Of a stretch of 64,000 nt of DNA, positions 40,114 through 52,446 are shown one piece after another. This DNA comes from Terebella lapidaria. Its lineage: Eukaryota; Annelida; Polychaeta; Terebellida; Terebellidae. The stretch covers positions 53,650,451-53,714,450 of the forward strand of contig OX424556.1 in assembly GCA_949152475.1 (NCBI GenBank), written 5' to 3'. The notes beneath the pieces were generated by a model. The model had not been told where the DNA came from and did not search any database. It saw only the letters and a list, made by a program, of their open reading frames with translations. The translations under genes were made by a program, and so were the position numbers. How positions within the stretch are numbered: position 1 is the stretch's first letter; every line of letters begins with the position of its first letter.

Positions 40114-40790
40114 TTTAGATGTCGTTCGTCAATTTGTAATACCGGTATCTCTTTTAATAGTTGTATTTCGTTCGAATACATGCAACAAAATAGGCATATT
40201 GCCTTAGATATACGAAAATTATCAACTTCTCTTCAAGCGTTCTCATGTGCCCACCCTGTGCTTCAGTATGTAAACAGTTGTTACGAGCACACTATTTCAT
40301 TTTCTTTTACGAGAGAGCCACAGTCGAGTTGAAGATGCTGACTCCATAGTCGCTTTATAAACCAAAGTCAATATTTGTTGACTTCTCAGAAGCGTGTATG
40401 CAACCAAATTGCGTTGGTTGTTGAAGGAAATGTCGGTTATTTTGGATTTACACAACACATATTTTGGGAGAGGCAATCGTAAATGTCGATCACCATTTGG
40501 GTCTAATTATGACCTGCCGACAGCGAATCCACTCAAATAGTGAATTAGTTTGTTTCGACCAGGTATTTATTGTATTTGATTGAAATAAATACCTCTCTGT
40601 GGGGTATTTGTTCCTATGAAAGACTTGTCCACAGTTTTGATTGAAAATAAATGGGCACCAGGAAAGGCCACTTAGAATTATAAATCTATTTTTTTTATTG
40701 CCGTGCGAATGCATGTATCCATATACTAATTTTTCTGCCAATAAACTTAATCGTGGAGAGCTAATCGATGCACTCATATAGTAGTAATCG
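40114..40790. repeat. 5' flank of E, duplicated at 56309-57010
   Basis: GTTCGTCAATTTGTAATACC, CGACAGCGAATCCACTCAAA and CTTAATCGTGGAGAGCTAAT align with 56323, 56747 and 56967. It contains no gene. The stretch 40790-41630 shows nothing recognisable beyond short frames. Confidence 0.85.
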
Positions 40791-41629
40791 GTGGGCTAAT
40801 TCTCGAACGACCCTAAAAACGGATTTTTCGCATGCCAATCTTCGATGTTGTAGTCAGGCGGCATTTGTTGTCATTAGATGAAAACTGTAACTTGGTGGCC
40901 AATTTTGAATTTTTGGTTTCTATTAATTGAAAATATATTACTCTTAATTTTTTTGCTTGTTGCCTAAATTTCAGATGGTATTTACAGTCTTAAAGATAAC
41001 AAACCTCACATGTCCGCGTCATTTGCATCGAAAACTGAATTATTTCATATCTCTGATAATATTTGGTGTATATTTATACAATACGTGTTACTTTCCATGT
41101 TCTTTAACCTTATGAAGCTTTTTATTACCTCTGTGTCATCTGCAGACGCATTGTGACTAAGATGAAAACAACATCACTGAATTTTTGCCCCGATGTACGC
41201 AGTTCGAATATATCATCATTTCAAATCAGTCCTTCTTATCTGCTACAGGTCAACTTAGTGTCATTACTGTACTGTATCATTCTAGATTACTACTGTATAA
41301 ATCCAACAATACATGGAGCAGATGTTGGAATAATATCTGTAACGTATAAACCCATTTACGTTCGCTCCCGGTAATGTTCCTGCTTTGAGAATATTGACTG
41401 TTTTGAACACTTTGGTAAGGGTGCCCTCTGTCGTGTTTTCGACCACCCAGCGACACTCAGGGATATGGTTAGTCATTGGCATGTCATTTCCATTCTTATT
41501 GACCTATCAAGAAACGGAATGTTCCATTGACAAATATATTGAAATAACCAAAATTCACCTATACATACAGTGGCTGATATTTGCCATATTTTTATTCTTT
41601 AGTTTTCATTTATTTACGATATTTTCCAG

Positions 41630-41815
41630 ACGCATACATAATATTGAATACACGCAGTTAATATTAAATACGCATATTTAATATTAAATACACGTACATA
41701 ATATTAAATATGCGTATATAATATTAAATATGTGTACTTAATAATAAATACGCGTACTTAATATTGAATATGCGTACTTAATATTAAACACGCGTACTTA
41801 ATATTAAATACATCA
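41630..41815. repeat. ~22-bp minisatellite
   Basis: About eight units of the form TTAATATTAAATACGCGTAC. Confidence 0.85.
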
Positions 41816-43308
41816 CCAGTATTCCGTTCCACTACTTACAAAAAATTAGGCCTACTACTGTAGATGTGATAATTATGACGTGGCCTATCATAGAGAGTTT
41901 CTATAAACACATCGATATATATTAAGCTATTTATGCTTTATCATGAAAACAACAATAGATTTGTGAATGCTGATTTCATATTGGTCCGGAGAGGCTCGTA
42001 TCAAGCACGAGTAGTCGAGATCAGACCAAACTTCATAGTGCAAATTTCATTTATCGAGCAGTGGCGGATCCAGGAATTTGAATGGGGGGCAGGGGGGGGG
42101 GTGTCCTACATTCTAGTAATACAAAGAGAAACCAGAGCATCGTGTACGACTTGTGGTAGTTTTCTGGCCTCTTCTGGGCCATTTTATTCATGTCGCTTTC
42201 CAGCATTAAGTTGCAATGGGGTACCTGCTGATGCCATGTGCTTTCGGGGCTCTAAAACAGTCTATTATGCCCAAGAAGTACAGAAAACGTCCTGTCCATT
42301 GTCTGCATCATGCAAGAACAAACATGACAAAATTTAATTTACCATTATGACGTTTCTGTATGTATTTGGCACAGTAGACTGTTTCTATGATTTATATATA
42401 CCCGAATTACATGGTGGCGATCCTGGTGGCAAACAGGAACCCCATTGAGTATGGTTTGTCCATGAGGAATTTGGGGTACTTTGTGGAACACAGCAAGCAT
42501 GCATGACATGGAGGCTTGAATCTTCAGTTCCATCTGAATACTATGTGTACAATTACGCCTATCCCATTTAATTCAAGTGTCCCGATCAAATACAAATTAT
42601 TCACCATCGCAAATGAGACATCATAACCCTGAATATCAATGATTTTATTATGATTTTACATGCATTATCCAGCGGTATTGACCCGGTCCACATGGAGGGG
42701 ATACCAATTTTAATTACATCAAACACTCTTTGAATACATCTCATAGTGTATACAATTGGCATAAATAAAATATAATCAATCCCATGAACAATGAAACGCA
42801 CCGACAGTCACACTGCAGTATCACATATAGCTTCCAGGACCGGTTTGGAGAGGAAAAAACAATATATCACACATTTTCGATAGAATTCATTCATTCAGGT
42901 TAAAAATAATGTTTGAGCAATATTTCAAACATCTCAATACTGATATATTCGGACTTCATTTCGTCCGCGGTTGTTCCGTGAAGGTGCCTGGTTGGCTCCT
43001 GGGAATTCCTCAGTGGTACCATATATTGATTCATGAGAATCGGGATGGATTTTTGGAGACCGGAAGTATTCATGGTGTGCAATCACGGACGGTTCAGGGA
43101 ATATGAAGCTCATTCGAGATGATCAAGTGCAGTCTGGTGTGGTATTTTGTCGTCCAGACTGACAGTATGTTGAGTACTGTGCTGCCATGCTGGTCTTGGA
43201 CTATTCACGTTCAAGTTGGAGAGCTGTGAGCTTCTGTAGATCTGCTGTTATTTCCGGGATGGTGGTGTTTTTATCTGAGCATCCGTCTAAAATACTCAAT
43301 AGATTTTT
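41816..43308. repeat. Segmental duplicate of 24121-25660, with paralogous empty site
   Basis: ATTCCGTTCCACTACTTACA followed by AAAAATTAGGCC aligns across the insertion point of the young Ty3/gypsy element, with the element absent. The rest aligns with 24140-24440 and 25190-25660. An array of short Gs at 42085-42102 is shared. No gene is present; the 134-codon frame at 41933 is not kept in the paralog. Confidence 0.85.
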
Positions 43309-43361
43309 ACCCTCGCCCCGATAGGGGCAGAGGGTATTGCAATTGGGTCTGTCCGTTTGTA

Positions 43362-43393
<32 letters not shown>

Positions 43394-44712
43394 CGCGCGC
43401 ATATCTCAAAGGAGAATGGTTCGATCAACATGAAACTTATAGGGATGAAGCGGTATCTCAGTGGCTCGGTCCTCCTCAAATCTGGTCAAAATCGGACAAA
43501 AACTGTTGCCATGACAACGGAAAATGTAAAAATCAATAATTGACCATAACTCCGGTTCTATTCAAGATAAATTTTTCTAACTAATTTTGTATTTTTCTAT
43601 GGCCAATTCCTGATCATCTGATATATGGCCCGTGGTCGTACGACCAAAACTCTCCATTATCGCCCGATGTCGAAAAATTGGGGGTCACGGTTTCAATTTT
43701 TTTTGGCCAGCGACGTTTCAGTGCAAATGTCTGCGCTCATAACTCAAAGGCAAACGGTTCGATAGATTTGAAATTTATAGGGCTGGAGTGCTATGGTAAT
43801 GACTCATTCCCTTCAAAATTTCGCCAAAATCGGATGAAAACGGTTGCCATGGCAACGGAAAAAAGAAAATCACATAATTGGCTTCAACTCCGGTTCTACT
43901 CTATATTAATTTTTCCAACTATTTTTGTATTTTTCTTTGGCCATTTCCCGATCGTATGGTGTACGACCGATGGTCGTACGACGAAAACTCTCCATTATCG
44001 CCCGATGTCGAAAAATTGGGGGTCACGATTTCAGTTATTTTTGGCCAGCGACGTTTCAGTGCAAATGTCTGTGCTCATAACTCAAAGGCAAACGGTCCGA
44101 TCCATTTGAAATTTATAGAACTAGAGTGCTATGATGGTGGCTCAGACCCTTCAAAATTTTGCCAAAATCGGATGAAAACGGTTGCCATGGCAACGGAAAA
44201 AAAGAAAATCACATAATTGGCTCTAACTCCGGTTCTATTTGATATTAATTTTTCCAACTATTTTTGTATTTTTCTTTGGCCAATTCCCGATCGTTTGGTG
44301 TACGACCGATGGTCGTACGTCGAAAACTCTCCATTATCGCCGGATGTCGAAAAATTGGGGGTCACGATTTCGGTTATTTTTGGCCAGCGACGTTTCAGTG
44401 CAAATGTCTGCGCTCATAACTCAAAGGCAAACGGTTCGATAGATTTGAAATTTATAGGGCTGGAGTGCTATGGTAATGGCTCAGTCCCTGTCAAATTTTG
44501 CCAAAATCGGGTGAAAACGGTTGCCATGGCAACTGAAAAAATAAAATCACATAATTGACTATAACTCCGGTTCTAATCAATATTAAATGTTCAACCTATT
44601 TTTGTATTTTTCTTTGGCCAATTCCCAATCGTATGGCGTACAACCGATGGTCTTAAGACCAAAACTCTCAATTATCGCCTAATTTTAGTGACTAAATCTG
44701 AAGGGCGAGGGT
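43309..44712. mobile_element. Inverted-repeat element with ~340-bp internal tandem repeats
   Basis: ACCCTCGCCC (43309-43318) and GGGCGAGGGT (44703-44712) are exact complements. Inside are a (GTCT)n stretch (43360-43395) and then three to four direct copies of a roughly 335-345-bp unit, marked by AAAATTGGGGGTCACG at 43674, 44017 and 44352 and GGTTGCCATGGCAACGG. Frames of 110-140 codons arise from the repeat and look non-coding. Both sides carry a near-identical 25-bp sequence (GTCTAAAATACTCAA-type), present once in the paralog near 25650. The insertion is therefore confirmed, but the flanking duplication is unusually long. Confidence 0.85.
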
Positions 44713-44984
44713 CTGCAATCTCTGATTGTCTCGTTCTGTCTAAAATACTCAACAGATTTTCACCAGGATTATCTTGCTTTGAGACTTCATTTGGTCAGGG
44801 GCTGTTCCTGATTGGCCTTGGATGGTTTTAAGTTTGTCGAATATGTTGATCAGATTATGCCTCCTTCAGCACAGAGAAGATATACAGAAACTGTGCTTGA
44901 TGTGGGTGGTAGGGCTAGATTGGCTCATTTTCGTTCTGAAGACAATTATCCATGCATGATACATTTGTATAATTATTTGTGCGA

Positions 44985-46075
44985 CGCTGGCTTGTGAGCT
45001 GTAGGAGCCGCAGCACAAGATTCACAAACAAGAGGGCTGCTAAAACTTTTCTCCTCCACAGTCGGAAGAGGGCCTACATGGGGTCTCTGGCCACACAGCA
45101 AAACTATAGAACCGCGGGCTCGTGACAACATGGACTTCGTGTCATGGACTCCCACATAGTGATCAAGGTCGGCATTCACAAACTCCAGTTCAACTCGCAT
45201 CCTATCCTTTCCCTCTTTCAGCTGCTTTATACTGCGCTTATGTTCTTCTATTGTTTGTCTTTTCTGATGTAATTTCTGTCTCAGGTTCTGCATTTCGTCT
45301 TTGGTTTGCCTTCCAATCTACAGAATTCGTCTTTCCAGGGTCCCGATGTCATCTCCCGGAGTCAACCCGACTTCCGGTTTCATGCGGTCTATTGCACGTT
45401 TGGTACTGTTGATCTCCCTCTTCAACTATTCCAGTCGCTCGTCTGTTTCCTGAAGCTCGGTCCGCAGGTGTTTGGCTTCGGCCCTGTTTCTGACATCTTG
45501 ATCGTCCACTCCAAAGAGCCTAAAATACCAAAAGCGGGCACTCAGCCGTATTTCTGAAGTGACCACTTCTTCGGTGGCGATTCAACATATAACTCACAAG
45601 ATATTGCTTGCCAGAGCCGTCGTGAGCAGTGAGTGAGCAGGTCGCTCCTCTGGCGATGTGAATTTTTTGTTTCATTTGTCACCATGTGGTCGAATGGAAG
45701 TGCCGCCTCTTGGTATTTTAGGCTCTTTGGTCCGCTCAACCAGTGTCCGAGTTTGCTTCGATAGTGCACTGAAAGGTGGACGGTGTTGAAGCTCGTCTCA
45801 CTGATGTACTTCAATATCTCCTGATTCTGTTCATCCAGCAGTCGCAATTGCTCGTAGTTTCTTTTCATCAGTTTTGCAACACACGTTCCACGGAGGCTCT
45901 GTTCTCCTTCTCATGCTTAGAAGCGTCTTGTTTTTTTGTTTTCTCATTTCTCAGGGATTGATAGCTTTGTTTGAGTTCCGTGAAATCAGATTTCATCACG
46001 AAGCACGTCTCCAGGCTTCTAAGCAACGTGTCCAGTTCCTCAACTGGAAGGCGTTCTCTCAAGATATTTCCTAAA
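44985..46075 (-). pseudogene. Coiled-coil family copy F (subtype 2), interrupted by a MITE
   Basis: Minus-strand pieces: RERLPVEELDTLLRSLETC (46062-45868), MKRNYEQLRLLDEQNQEILK (45868-45780), and the distal coil QKRQTIEEHKRSIKQLKEGK to the tail (45293-44973). The ATG is lost and several stops and frame changes are present. A 220-bp MITE sits in the linker region. The tail keeps only one CxxC (CESC). It aligns best with copy C, including flanks, so C and F are duplicates. Confidence 0.8.
45511..45730. mobile_element. MITE, 220 bp, inside pseudogene F
   Basis: Ends CCAAAGAGCCTAAAATACCA and its near-complement span 30 bp. Flanks TCCACT and TCCGCT (45505-45510 and 45731-45736) correspond to the single CGTCCGCT in paralogs B, C and D and look like a 6-bp duplication with one later change. 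Confidence 0.85.
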
Positions 46076-46429
46076 TAGGAAAAGACAGTCTACACCTATG
46101 TTCTATACCTCTCTCTTCCGTTCAGCATAACATTTAAAACATCGTTTCAATGCATATGCCACTTCGTAGTCGCTTCATAATTCCTAAACAATTAATTTAA
46201 TGTCCAACTATTTTTTTTTCTTCGAATCTCAACGTGATAACTTTTCTTTTCATTCTCATTCTCTTCTGCATGATATTTGAAGCCCTTTGTAACATGTTTA
46301 AAGGTGCATCTGGAATCACTAGAAAGGTCCAAAATGTAGGCCCAAAAGGGCCAAAGTGGACGGAACTGCACAAATTAGCCTCTGTGGGACGGAACATGCA
46401 AATAGGGTTTAGTTTTGTATAGTGAGGAA

Positions 46430-46920
46430 GTCATACATGGCGGATCTTTTGGTGACCTGGAAATTGACCTGGGATTACCTTGAGTTGTATGTCTCAAGGT
46501 CACTACAAGCGTTTCTCTGCAAGCGAAACGCTTGTAGATATAGCTAGGGTTTGTCTTATAAGCATATAGGAAGTCATATGTGTTGTATCTTCTGGTGGCC
46601 TTAAAATTTTGACGTTAGGTGGCCTTGAATGATACATACAACTGAGATATGTAAATCAGCCTTTGCAGACAAAACGACTGCAGGTCGATCTTAAGTTTGT
46701 ATTATGGGCATAAATGAAATCAAATATGGTGGTTCTGTTCGTGACCTTTTCTACCTCAGATGATTCTGGGTAATCTAATCATACATTATGTTTCACCCGA
46801 GTAAAATTTGAGAAATGTGCAAATAAGCATTTTGCAGACAAAATACTTGTAAATACAGCTTGTGTTTGTATTATGGGCTAATATGAAGTCATGAATGGCA
46901 AAAATTTCAGAGACTTTGAA
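46430..46920. repeat. Degenerate ~150-bp tandem repeat
   Basis: Four related units each contain GTTTGTATTATGGGCATA-like sequence, then GAAGTCATATATGGCGG-like sequence and GTGACCTTGAA. No gene is present. The preceding 46080-46400 shows only short frames. Confidence 0.6.
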
Positions 46921-46954
46921 CATTTACCTTGATGGTGTTGAGTAATCGAATTCA

Positions 46955-46958
<4 letters not shown>

Positions 46959-46985
<27 letters not shown>
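46959..46985. repeat. (CT)n microsatellite
   Basis: About thirteen CT units. The following 46990-47820 shows no recognisable gene or element. Confidence 0.9.
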
Positions 46986-46988
<3 letters not shown>

Positions 46989-48462
46989 GATTATGACCAT
47001 GTATTCATGTATTCTACATTTTATAGAAACATTGAACTGATACTCATGGAATCAGTATTCTGGATCATTGTCACAATTTATAGTCTGAGAAAGGGCAGTC
47101 TGTGAAGAAATTGTTGGTGCACCCTTTGGTGATACAAAATGTCAATACCTCAGTTAGTTATGAAGATATTACAGTTCTAGTGATAGGCTTGTTCTATTTT
47201 TTGACCTACTGAACTATTATAATGAGTATTCTGTATTTATGACGTCATAATGGTAGAACAAATTGATTAAGCCAATGAAACTTCTTTGCTTCACCATATA
47301 TGATGACAATCTGCTCATTATTTAGCCTGTGTCTTACATTGTTTGACATGAGGCTCAATCACCCAAATTGTTTGCCAAATTACCTATTCTTGAGATATGT
47401 TGCATGGTAACCGTTGTTGCTAGGGGCCCAAACGCAATTTATAAATACTGCATTAAGAGGTCACAAAGTAGTGAAATATGCATGAGAGCCTTTTCTGACA
47501 TCTATTTAATAATTATAAACTTAATTTTGCATACCAGACCTGAATTGAAGTCCCTAGTAACCAGGTTGCCATTTTCCGTATGTAGAGAATGGTTGCTATG
47601 GTGATTGCATACACCTTATGACTACAATATAATTTTCTATCACCAGGCTTCATTTCATTTTGTGTAGCGATATTATTCACATTTAATTCAGCAAAAGTCT
47701 AGAAAAGTAGCTAATTAAAGCAATCTACTCATATGACGTCATGAATACTCATTTTAATGGGTAATGATCTCCAAAATTTCACACAAAATATTTGATACAT
47801 CGAGATTGATTCAAGATATCCAGGTTTGTTGAACCGCTAAATGTGAAATCAACGCTAAATGTGAAACCTAACGGTAAATGTGAAATCACACTAACGCTCA
47901 ATGTGAAACCTAACGGTAAATGTAAAAACCAAGGCATATACCTTGACGCTAAATGTAATGTGCTTTGAAAATATATATATGTTATAAAAGTTATCACTCA
48001 CAGTCATCAGATAGGTACGATAGCAATTGAGCCTGCCTTTCTCCACGCCCTTTAGGCTGGTCAACTGTAGAGCCGCTTCACCCTAGTTCAAATCAGTTCT
48101 ACAGGAAAGTTGGTGTTCCCATCACCTGATCTGTCTTTTTAGGTTACCGTATCTTTGTTATGACAAGCCACAGCATAGAAGTGATGGAAGGGTAAGAATA
48201 TGTCATTGAGACATGTTTTTAGGTTACCTGACAAATCGGTTATATCTCGCTTATTATTGACTTTATAGGTTGATAATCAATTGTGGATATATAGGAAATG
48301 ATATACACCGAATATTTTCATGACCTTGCATTTGAGCTTTGATATCATTTTCAAAGTCAGATAACAAAATGGCTAATATTTTGCTAATAATCGATTTTAT
48401 AGCATGGGGATTAATTGTGGACATATAGAAAATGATGTATGCTGAATATTTTTGCGTGAATT

Positions 48463-48475
48463 TGACCTTTGACCT
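48463..48475 (-). promoter_or_regulatory. Perfect DR1 motif (complement)
   Basis: TGACCTTTGACCT within the tandem array. Confidence 0.5.
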
Positions 48476-49319
48476 CATTCCAAGGTCAGAGCACAAAATG
48501 GTTAGTACCTCACTTATTATCGACTTTACAGCGTAGAAATAAGTTGTGCACATATAGAAAATGATATATACTGAATATTCTCATGACCTTGAGCTTGACC
48601 TCTGACCTCAATAATTGTGAACATATAGGAAATAATGTAAGCCGAATATGTTGATAACAATGAATTTGACCTTTGATCTCAGTTTCAAGGTCAAAGCAAA
48701 AATTGGGAAAAATCTCGCTTACTATCGACTTTACACATTAGGAATCGATTGTGCACATATAGGAAGTGATATATACTGAATATTCTCATGACCTTGAGCT
48801 GGACCTTGGACCTCATTTTCAAGGTCAAAGCACCAAGTGGGTAATACCTCATTTATTATCGACTTTACAGATTAGGAATCAATTGTGCACATATAGGAAA
48901 TCATATATATACTAAATATCTTCATGACCTTGAGCTTGACATTGGGCCTCATTTTCAAGGTGAAAGTACAAAATTTGTAATATATCAATTATTATCAACT
49001 TTACAGATTAGGAATCAATTGTGCACATATAGGAAATGATATATGCTAAATATTCGCATGACATTGAACTTGACCTTCGACCTTTTTTTCAAAATGCCTG
49101 ATATCTCGCTCAATATCAACTTAACAGCTTGGGAATAAATTGTAGACATACGAAATGTATGCCGAATATTTTGATGAACTTTAAATAGATCCTTGACATC
49201 CATTTTCAAGGTCATAGAACAAAATGGTTGATATCTTGTTTGTTAGCAACTTTATGGCATAGGAATCAAATGTTAACATATGAAATGGTATTTGGTGAAT
49301 ATTGTTATGACCTTGAATT

Positions 49320-49332
49320 TGACCTTTGACCT
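49320..49332 (-). promoter_or_regulatory. Perfect DR1 motif (complement)
   Basis: TGACCTTTGACCT at the end of the tandem array. Confidence 0.5.
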
Positions 49333-50989
49333 CATTTTTTCTTCATAATGGGAGCAGTATGGAGTACACTCCTAGAACACATCAAGATAGAGTTTGAATT
49401 TTTGGTAGTATCAAATTTGAAATCGAAAATTATAGTTTCAATGGTGACCGTAAATTTGACCTCCAATGACCTTGAAAGGTCAATATTTCAATTATGATGA
49501 AAAAAAAGTTCAAAACGAAACCTTTTTCCTGTAATCTTTGGGCTAATTTTATATTGGGCTGTTCAAGATAAACCGCAGTGTCCCGTCTGCGCATGCGCTA
49601 ACGTGATATTGATCCCGGCCGCAACCCGTACATGTACAAACACAAGCACATGTATGATGAATTTGGTGTTTAATCGCTGAATTTTATTAGAAAGCCTCGG
49701 AATTTCTGCAAATCTTGAAAAACTTTCGAAGAACACACAATGACCGAGCAGTATCCCAAGTTTGGGGACAATAGGAATAGCGCTTCAGACGGAGAAGATT
49801 TTGAAAATTTTGAGTCAAGAAAACATGGGGCGACAGACACAGACACATACACCGACACCGTGACAATCCATCCCAATAGCTCCAGGGCCTTCAGTCGGTG
49901 AGCTAAAACACACTCAAGTGGGCTATCATGTTCGAAAGTGTCTAGATCTATACGTCGGCAGTTATTTACACGTCACAAGATGAATAAATGTCTAGTAGGC
50001 AAAATAACCTAGTTTTACCCTTGGCCGATTTTTCACATTTAGCGTTGTAATTTCTTTTCACATATAGCGTTAAGGGTGATTTCCTTAATTTTCACACTTA
50101 GAGTTAGGTTTCACATTTACCGTTAGTGTTTTTTTACATTAACCGTTAGTGTTTTTTTACATTTACCGTTAGGTTTCACATTTACCGTTAGTGTGTTTTC
50201 ACATTTACCGTTAGGTTCCACATTTAGCGTTGATTTCACATTTAGCGGTTCAACACAGGTTCCATGAAAGCAAAGATTTATATATAGAAAATCTTCGCTA
50301 GAAGCCAGCACATTAGATTTCGCGCTTTCTATCACAGAAAACAAATCTTACACATTTATTTATTGCCCCAACAATGTATTTCTTGACATTGGGACATTGA
50401 CATTTTAGTTGATAGTTGGGTATAGGCGTATTAATCAAACTACATGAAACATACATATTAGAAGGAATTGAATTAACACCATGCCAACATAACACTTTCA
50501 AATATATGTATTAGTAAAGCGAGTCAGGATGATGAAAAAATACAAGCAAATGATGCACAATATGATACAACTCGATTTAGTCGATCATAATCAAACAGGT
50601 ATGATATCAAATGGCAACAGAGACTAGAGGAATTCATTCACATGTACCAGCATGTATCTATATCCATTCCAGACGATAGTTACTAACAGTTCCTCATTGT
50701 TCATGACAAACATAAAATTTAACCCGAGGGCCTAGAAAGATTACTGGAGAAAGGTACATTGTGAAGTCAGAAAACCGTTTTTTTTGTCAATAAAATTACT
50801 GCTTTGACCTACATATCATTGAAGGTCGAACTCAAGATAATCAAATGTCCTACCTTTCTTTCCTTCTTCGAACGGATTTCACTCAATTGGGAATTCCTCA
50901 CCCAGGACGGGGCATACAACCCTGCATAATTATCTCGCACCAGTGTATACGGTATCCCTACATAAAATATAATCATTCTTCATGAACAA

Positions 50990-51150
50990 TAAAACGTAGG
51001 TCACAACATAGCCGTGTGTATCACGGAGCTGTGTTCGGGTTTCTTATTGTCGTGTAGATACAGGATATCCCAATATGGAAAATCAATTGCTGCAAATTTC
51101 ATTGTTACACTATACTAAAGCCCCTATGATCCCAACCCGCCACACGGTTC
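50990..51150 (+). repeat. Conserved inter-gene block, copy 3
   Basis: AGCCGTGTGTATCACGGAGC, TTCTTATTGTCGTGTAGATA and CCCAACCCGCCACACGG align with the 27103 block. The interval 50262-50990 holds no recognised gene. Confidence 0.6.
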
Positions 51151-51554
51151 CGTACACAATCATAGGTGTGTCGTTGGACACAGCGATGACTAGTGATAGT
51201 CTTTTTCGAAGAATCAGGCGAAATACAGTACGGTCCCGACCAAGCCTATTGGTACATGTATATGAATATATTCTCACCAGATTATATACTAGTAAATATA
51301 TATTCACCAGGTTTATTTTCTTGATTGTTTTTATTTGATCCTGGATGGTCTGTATAGGACCAGACTCTGGTGTTATTGTAGCCCAAACTAATTTCGGTCA
51401 GAGATGCCTATTTTGGCACATGGACGCTTCTTCTAGCACAGAGAATATTCACAAATTGTTCACAAGTGGTATATGATGGAAATACTCTATTCTATGGAAG
51501 CCAATAGGTGACATGTGCGGGGAAAAAATTTGGTGTTTTTGCTATTAAAAACCT

Positions 51555-51790
51555 TGCACGTTCGAACGTAGAAAGTTCAAAACTACCACATTCGCACGTG
51601 GAAGCATTTAGCGCTATCACGTTCGCACGTGGTAACTTTAAAACTTATCACGTTCGCACGTAGAACGGTTTCAGGCTTCCACGTTCACACGTAGAAAGTC
51701 CGAAGCTACCACGTTCACACGTGGAAACATTTATACCTTTCCACGTTCGCACGTAGAAATATTTAGGTTTCTACGTTCACACGTAGCTGA
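51555..51790. repeat. Palindromic CACGTTCGCACGTG array
   Basis: About eight units spaced about 25-40 bp apart, each with a CACGTTCGCACGTGG or CACGTTCACACGTAG core (a near-palindrome of CACGT half-sites). It abuts the broken 3' edge of copy G exactly, so it probably came in with the event that truncated G. Confidence 0.8.
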
Positions 51791-51791
51791 A

Positions 51792-52094
51792 TTCTATCAG
51801 AAACCGTGCCAGTTGTTGCAGTTGCTCTGTGTTTCTTCCAATCAGGATTTCAACACGTTCCCTCAATTCTCTGTTGTCCTTCTCTAGTTTGGCACAATAC
51901 TGTTCGTTCTCGTTCTTCTCACAGTGATCCATTGCGTTTTTCCAGTTCGGCTATTTAAAAATTTTATCACCAGTTCGGCAATTTAGAACCAAATTTTATC
52001 ACCAAACACGACTTCGGTATCCAACTATGTGCAGTTTTTCAGCTGTAACGCGTTCTCTCGGGAAACGTTTCAAATATGAATAAACATTGGACAT
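51792..52094 (-). pseudogene. Coiled-coil family copy G (subtype 3), truncated
   Basis: The head MSNVYSYLKRFPRERVTAEK starts at 52094 and then has the same stops and duplicated AATTGCCGAACT-type segment as D. It continues with NEQYCAKLEKDNRELRERVE and IGRNTEQLQ, and then jumps across a deletion of about 180 bp to the ARFLIEF coil, where the gene ends at the 51555-51790 array. The deletion joint shares GTTG-type microhomology. Confidence 0.8.
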
Positions 52095-52446
52095 TTTACA
52101 GATGTATACTGCAGATCTCTCTTCAGTTCGCTATTTATAATAATGAAAACCTGGTACTTCATATCATTACAGACAACATTCAAACCAATCAATGTTTGAG
52201 TGTATTGCTACCATGTTCGGAAGTGTTTAGACAAGTGTTGCATAAACATCAATATATTTCTTATCATGAAATAACAATCGATGTGAAGATGCTGATGTCA
52301 TATTTTGTTAGAGTGGGTATTTAAAACTTCTCGTCGAAAGTAATTTGCAGGACCCCCTTCTGTGTTAACTGCTTTGGTTGTTACCTTCAATATGAGCTTT
52401 TTCCAGATTGTGATTAGCAATGTAGGTCATCAATGACATTCATATA

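Larger units (their letters stand above)
48225..49335. repeat. DR1-type ~140-bp tandem array inside the 47827 element
   Basis: About eight units with AGGAATCAATTGTGCACATA, GGAAATGATATATACTGAAT and CTTGACCTTTGACCTCATTT type segments. This is the same repeat as in the 8.2-11.9 kb nest. It begins near an AGGTTACC motif (48220), so it may be another DR1 element nested here. Confidence 0.75.
47827..50255. mobile_element. Inverted-repeat element with AAATGTGAAA subterminal arrays, 6-bp TSD CAGGTT
   Basis: The left end TGTTGAACCGCTAAATGTG and its complement at the right continue into arrays of AACGCTAAATGTGAAA and ACGGTAAATGTGAAA units at both ends (47830-47960 and 50030-50255). CAGGTT flanks both sides (47821-47826 and 50256-50261). 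The centre holds a DR1-type tandem array; 49340-50030 shows no gene. No transposase is recognisable. A related end, TGTTGAACCCACAAATGTG, begins at 59884 within copy I. Confidence 0.85.

Noticed and set aside
43337-44558. Several 110-143 codon frames
   Set aside because: They arise from the (GTCT)n stretch and the 340-bp repeats; the frame is not kept from unit to unit in a protein-like way.
46490-46540. GCGTTTCTCTGCAAGCGAAACGC hairpin as a terminator or RNA gene
   Set aside because: It lies inside a degenerate tandem repeat whose other units do not keep the stem.
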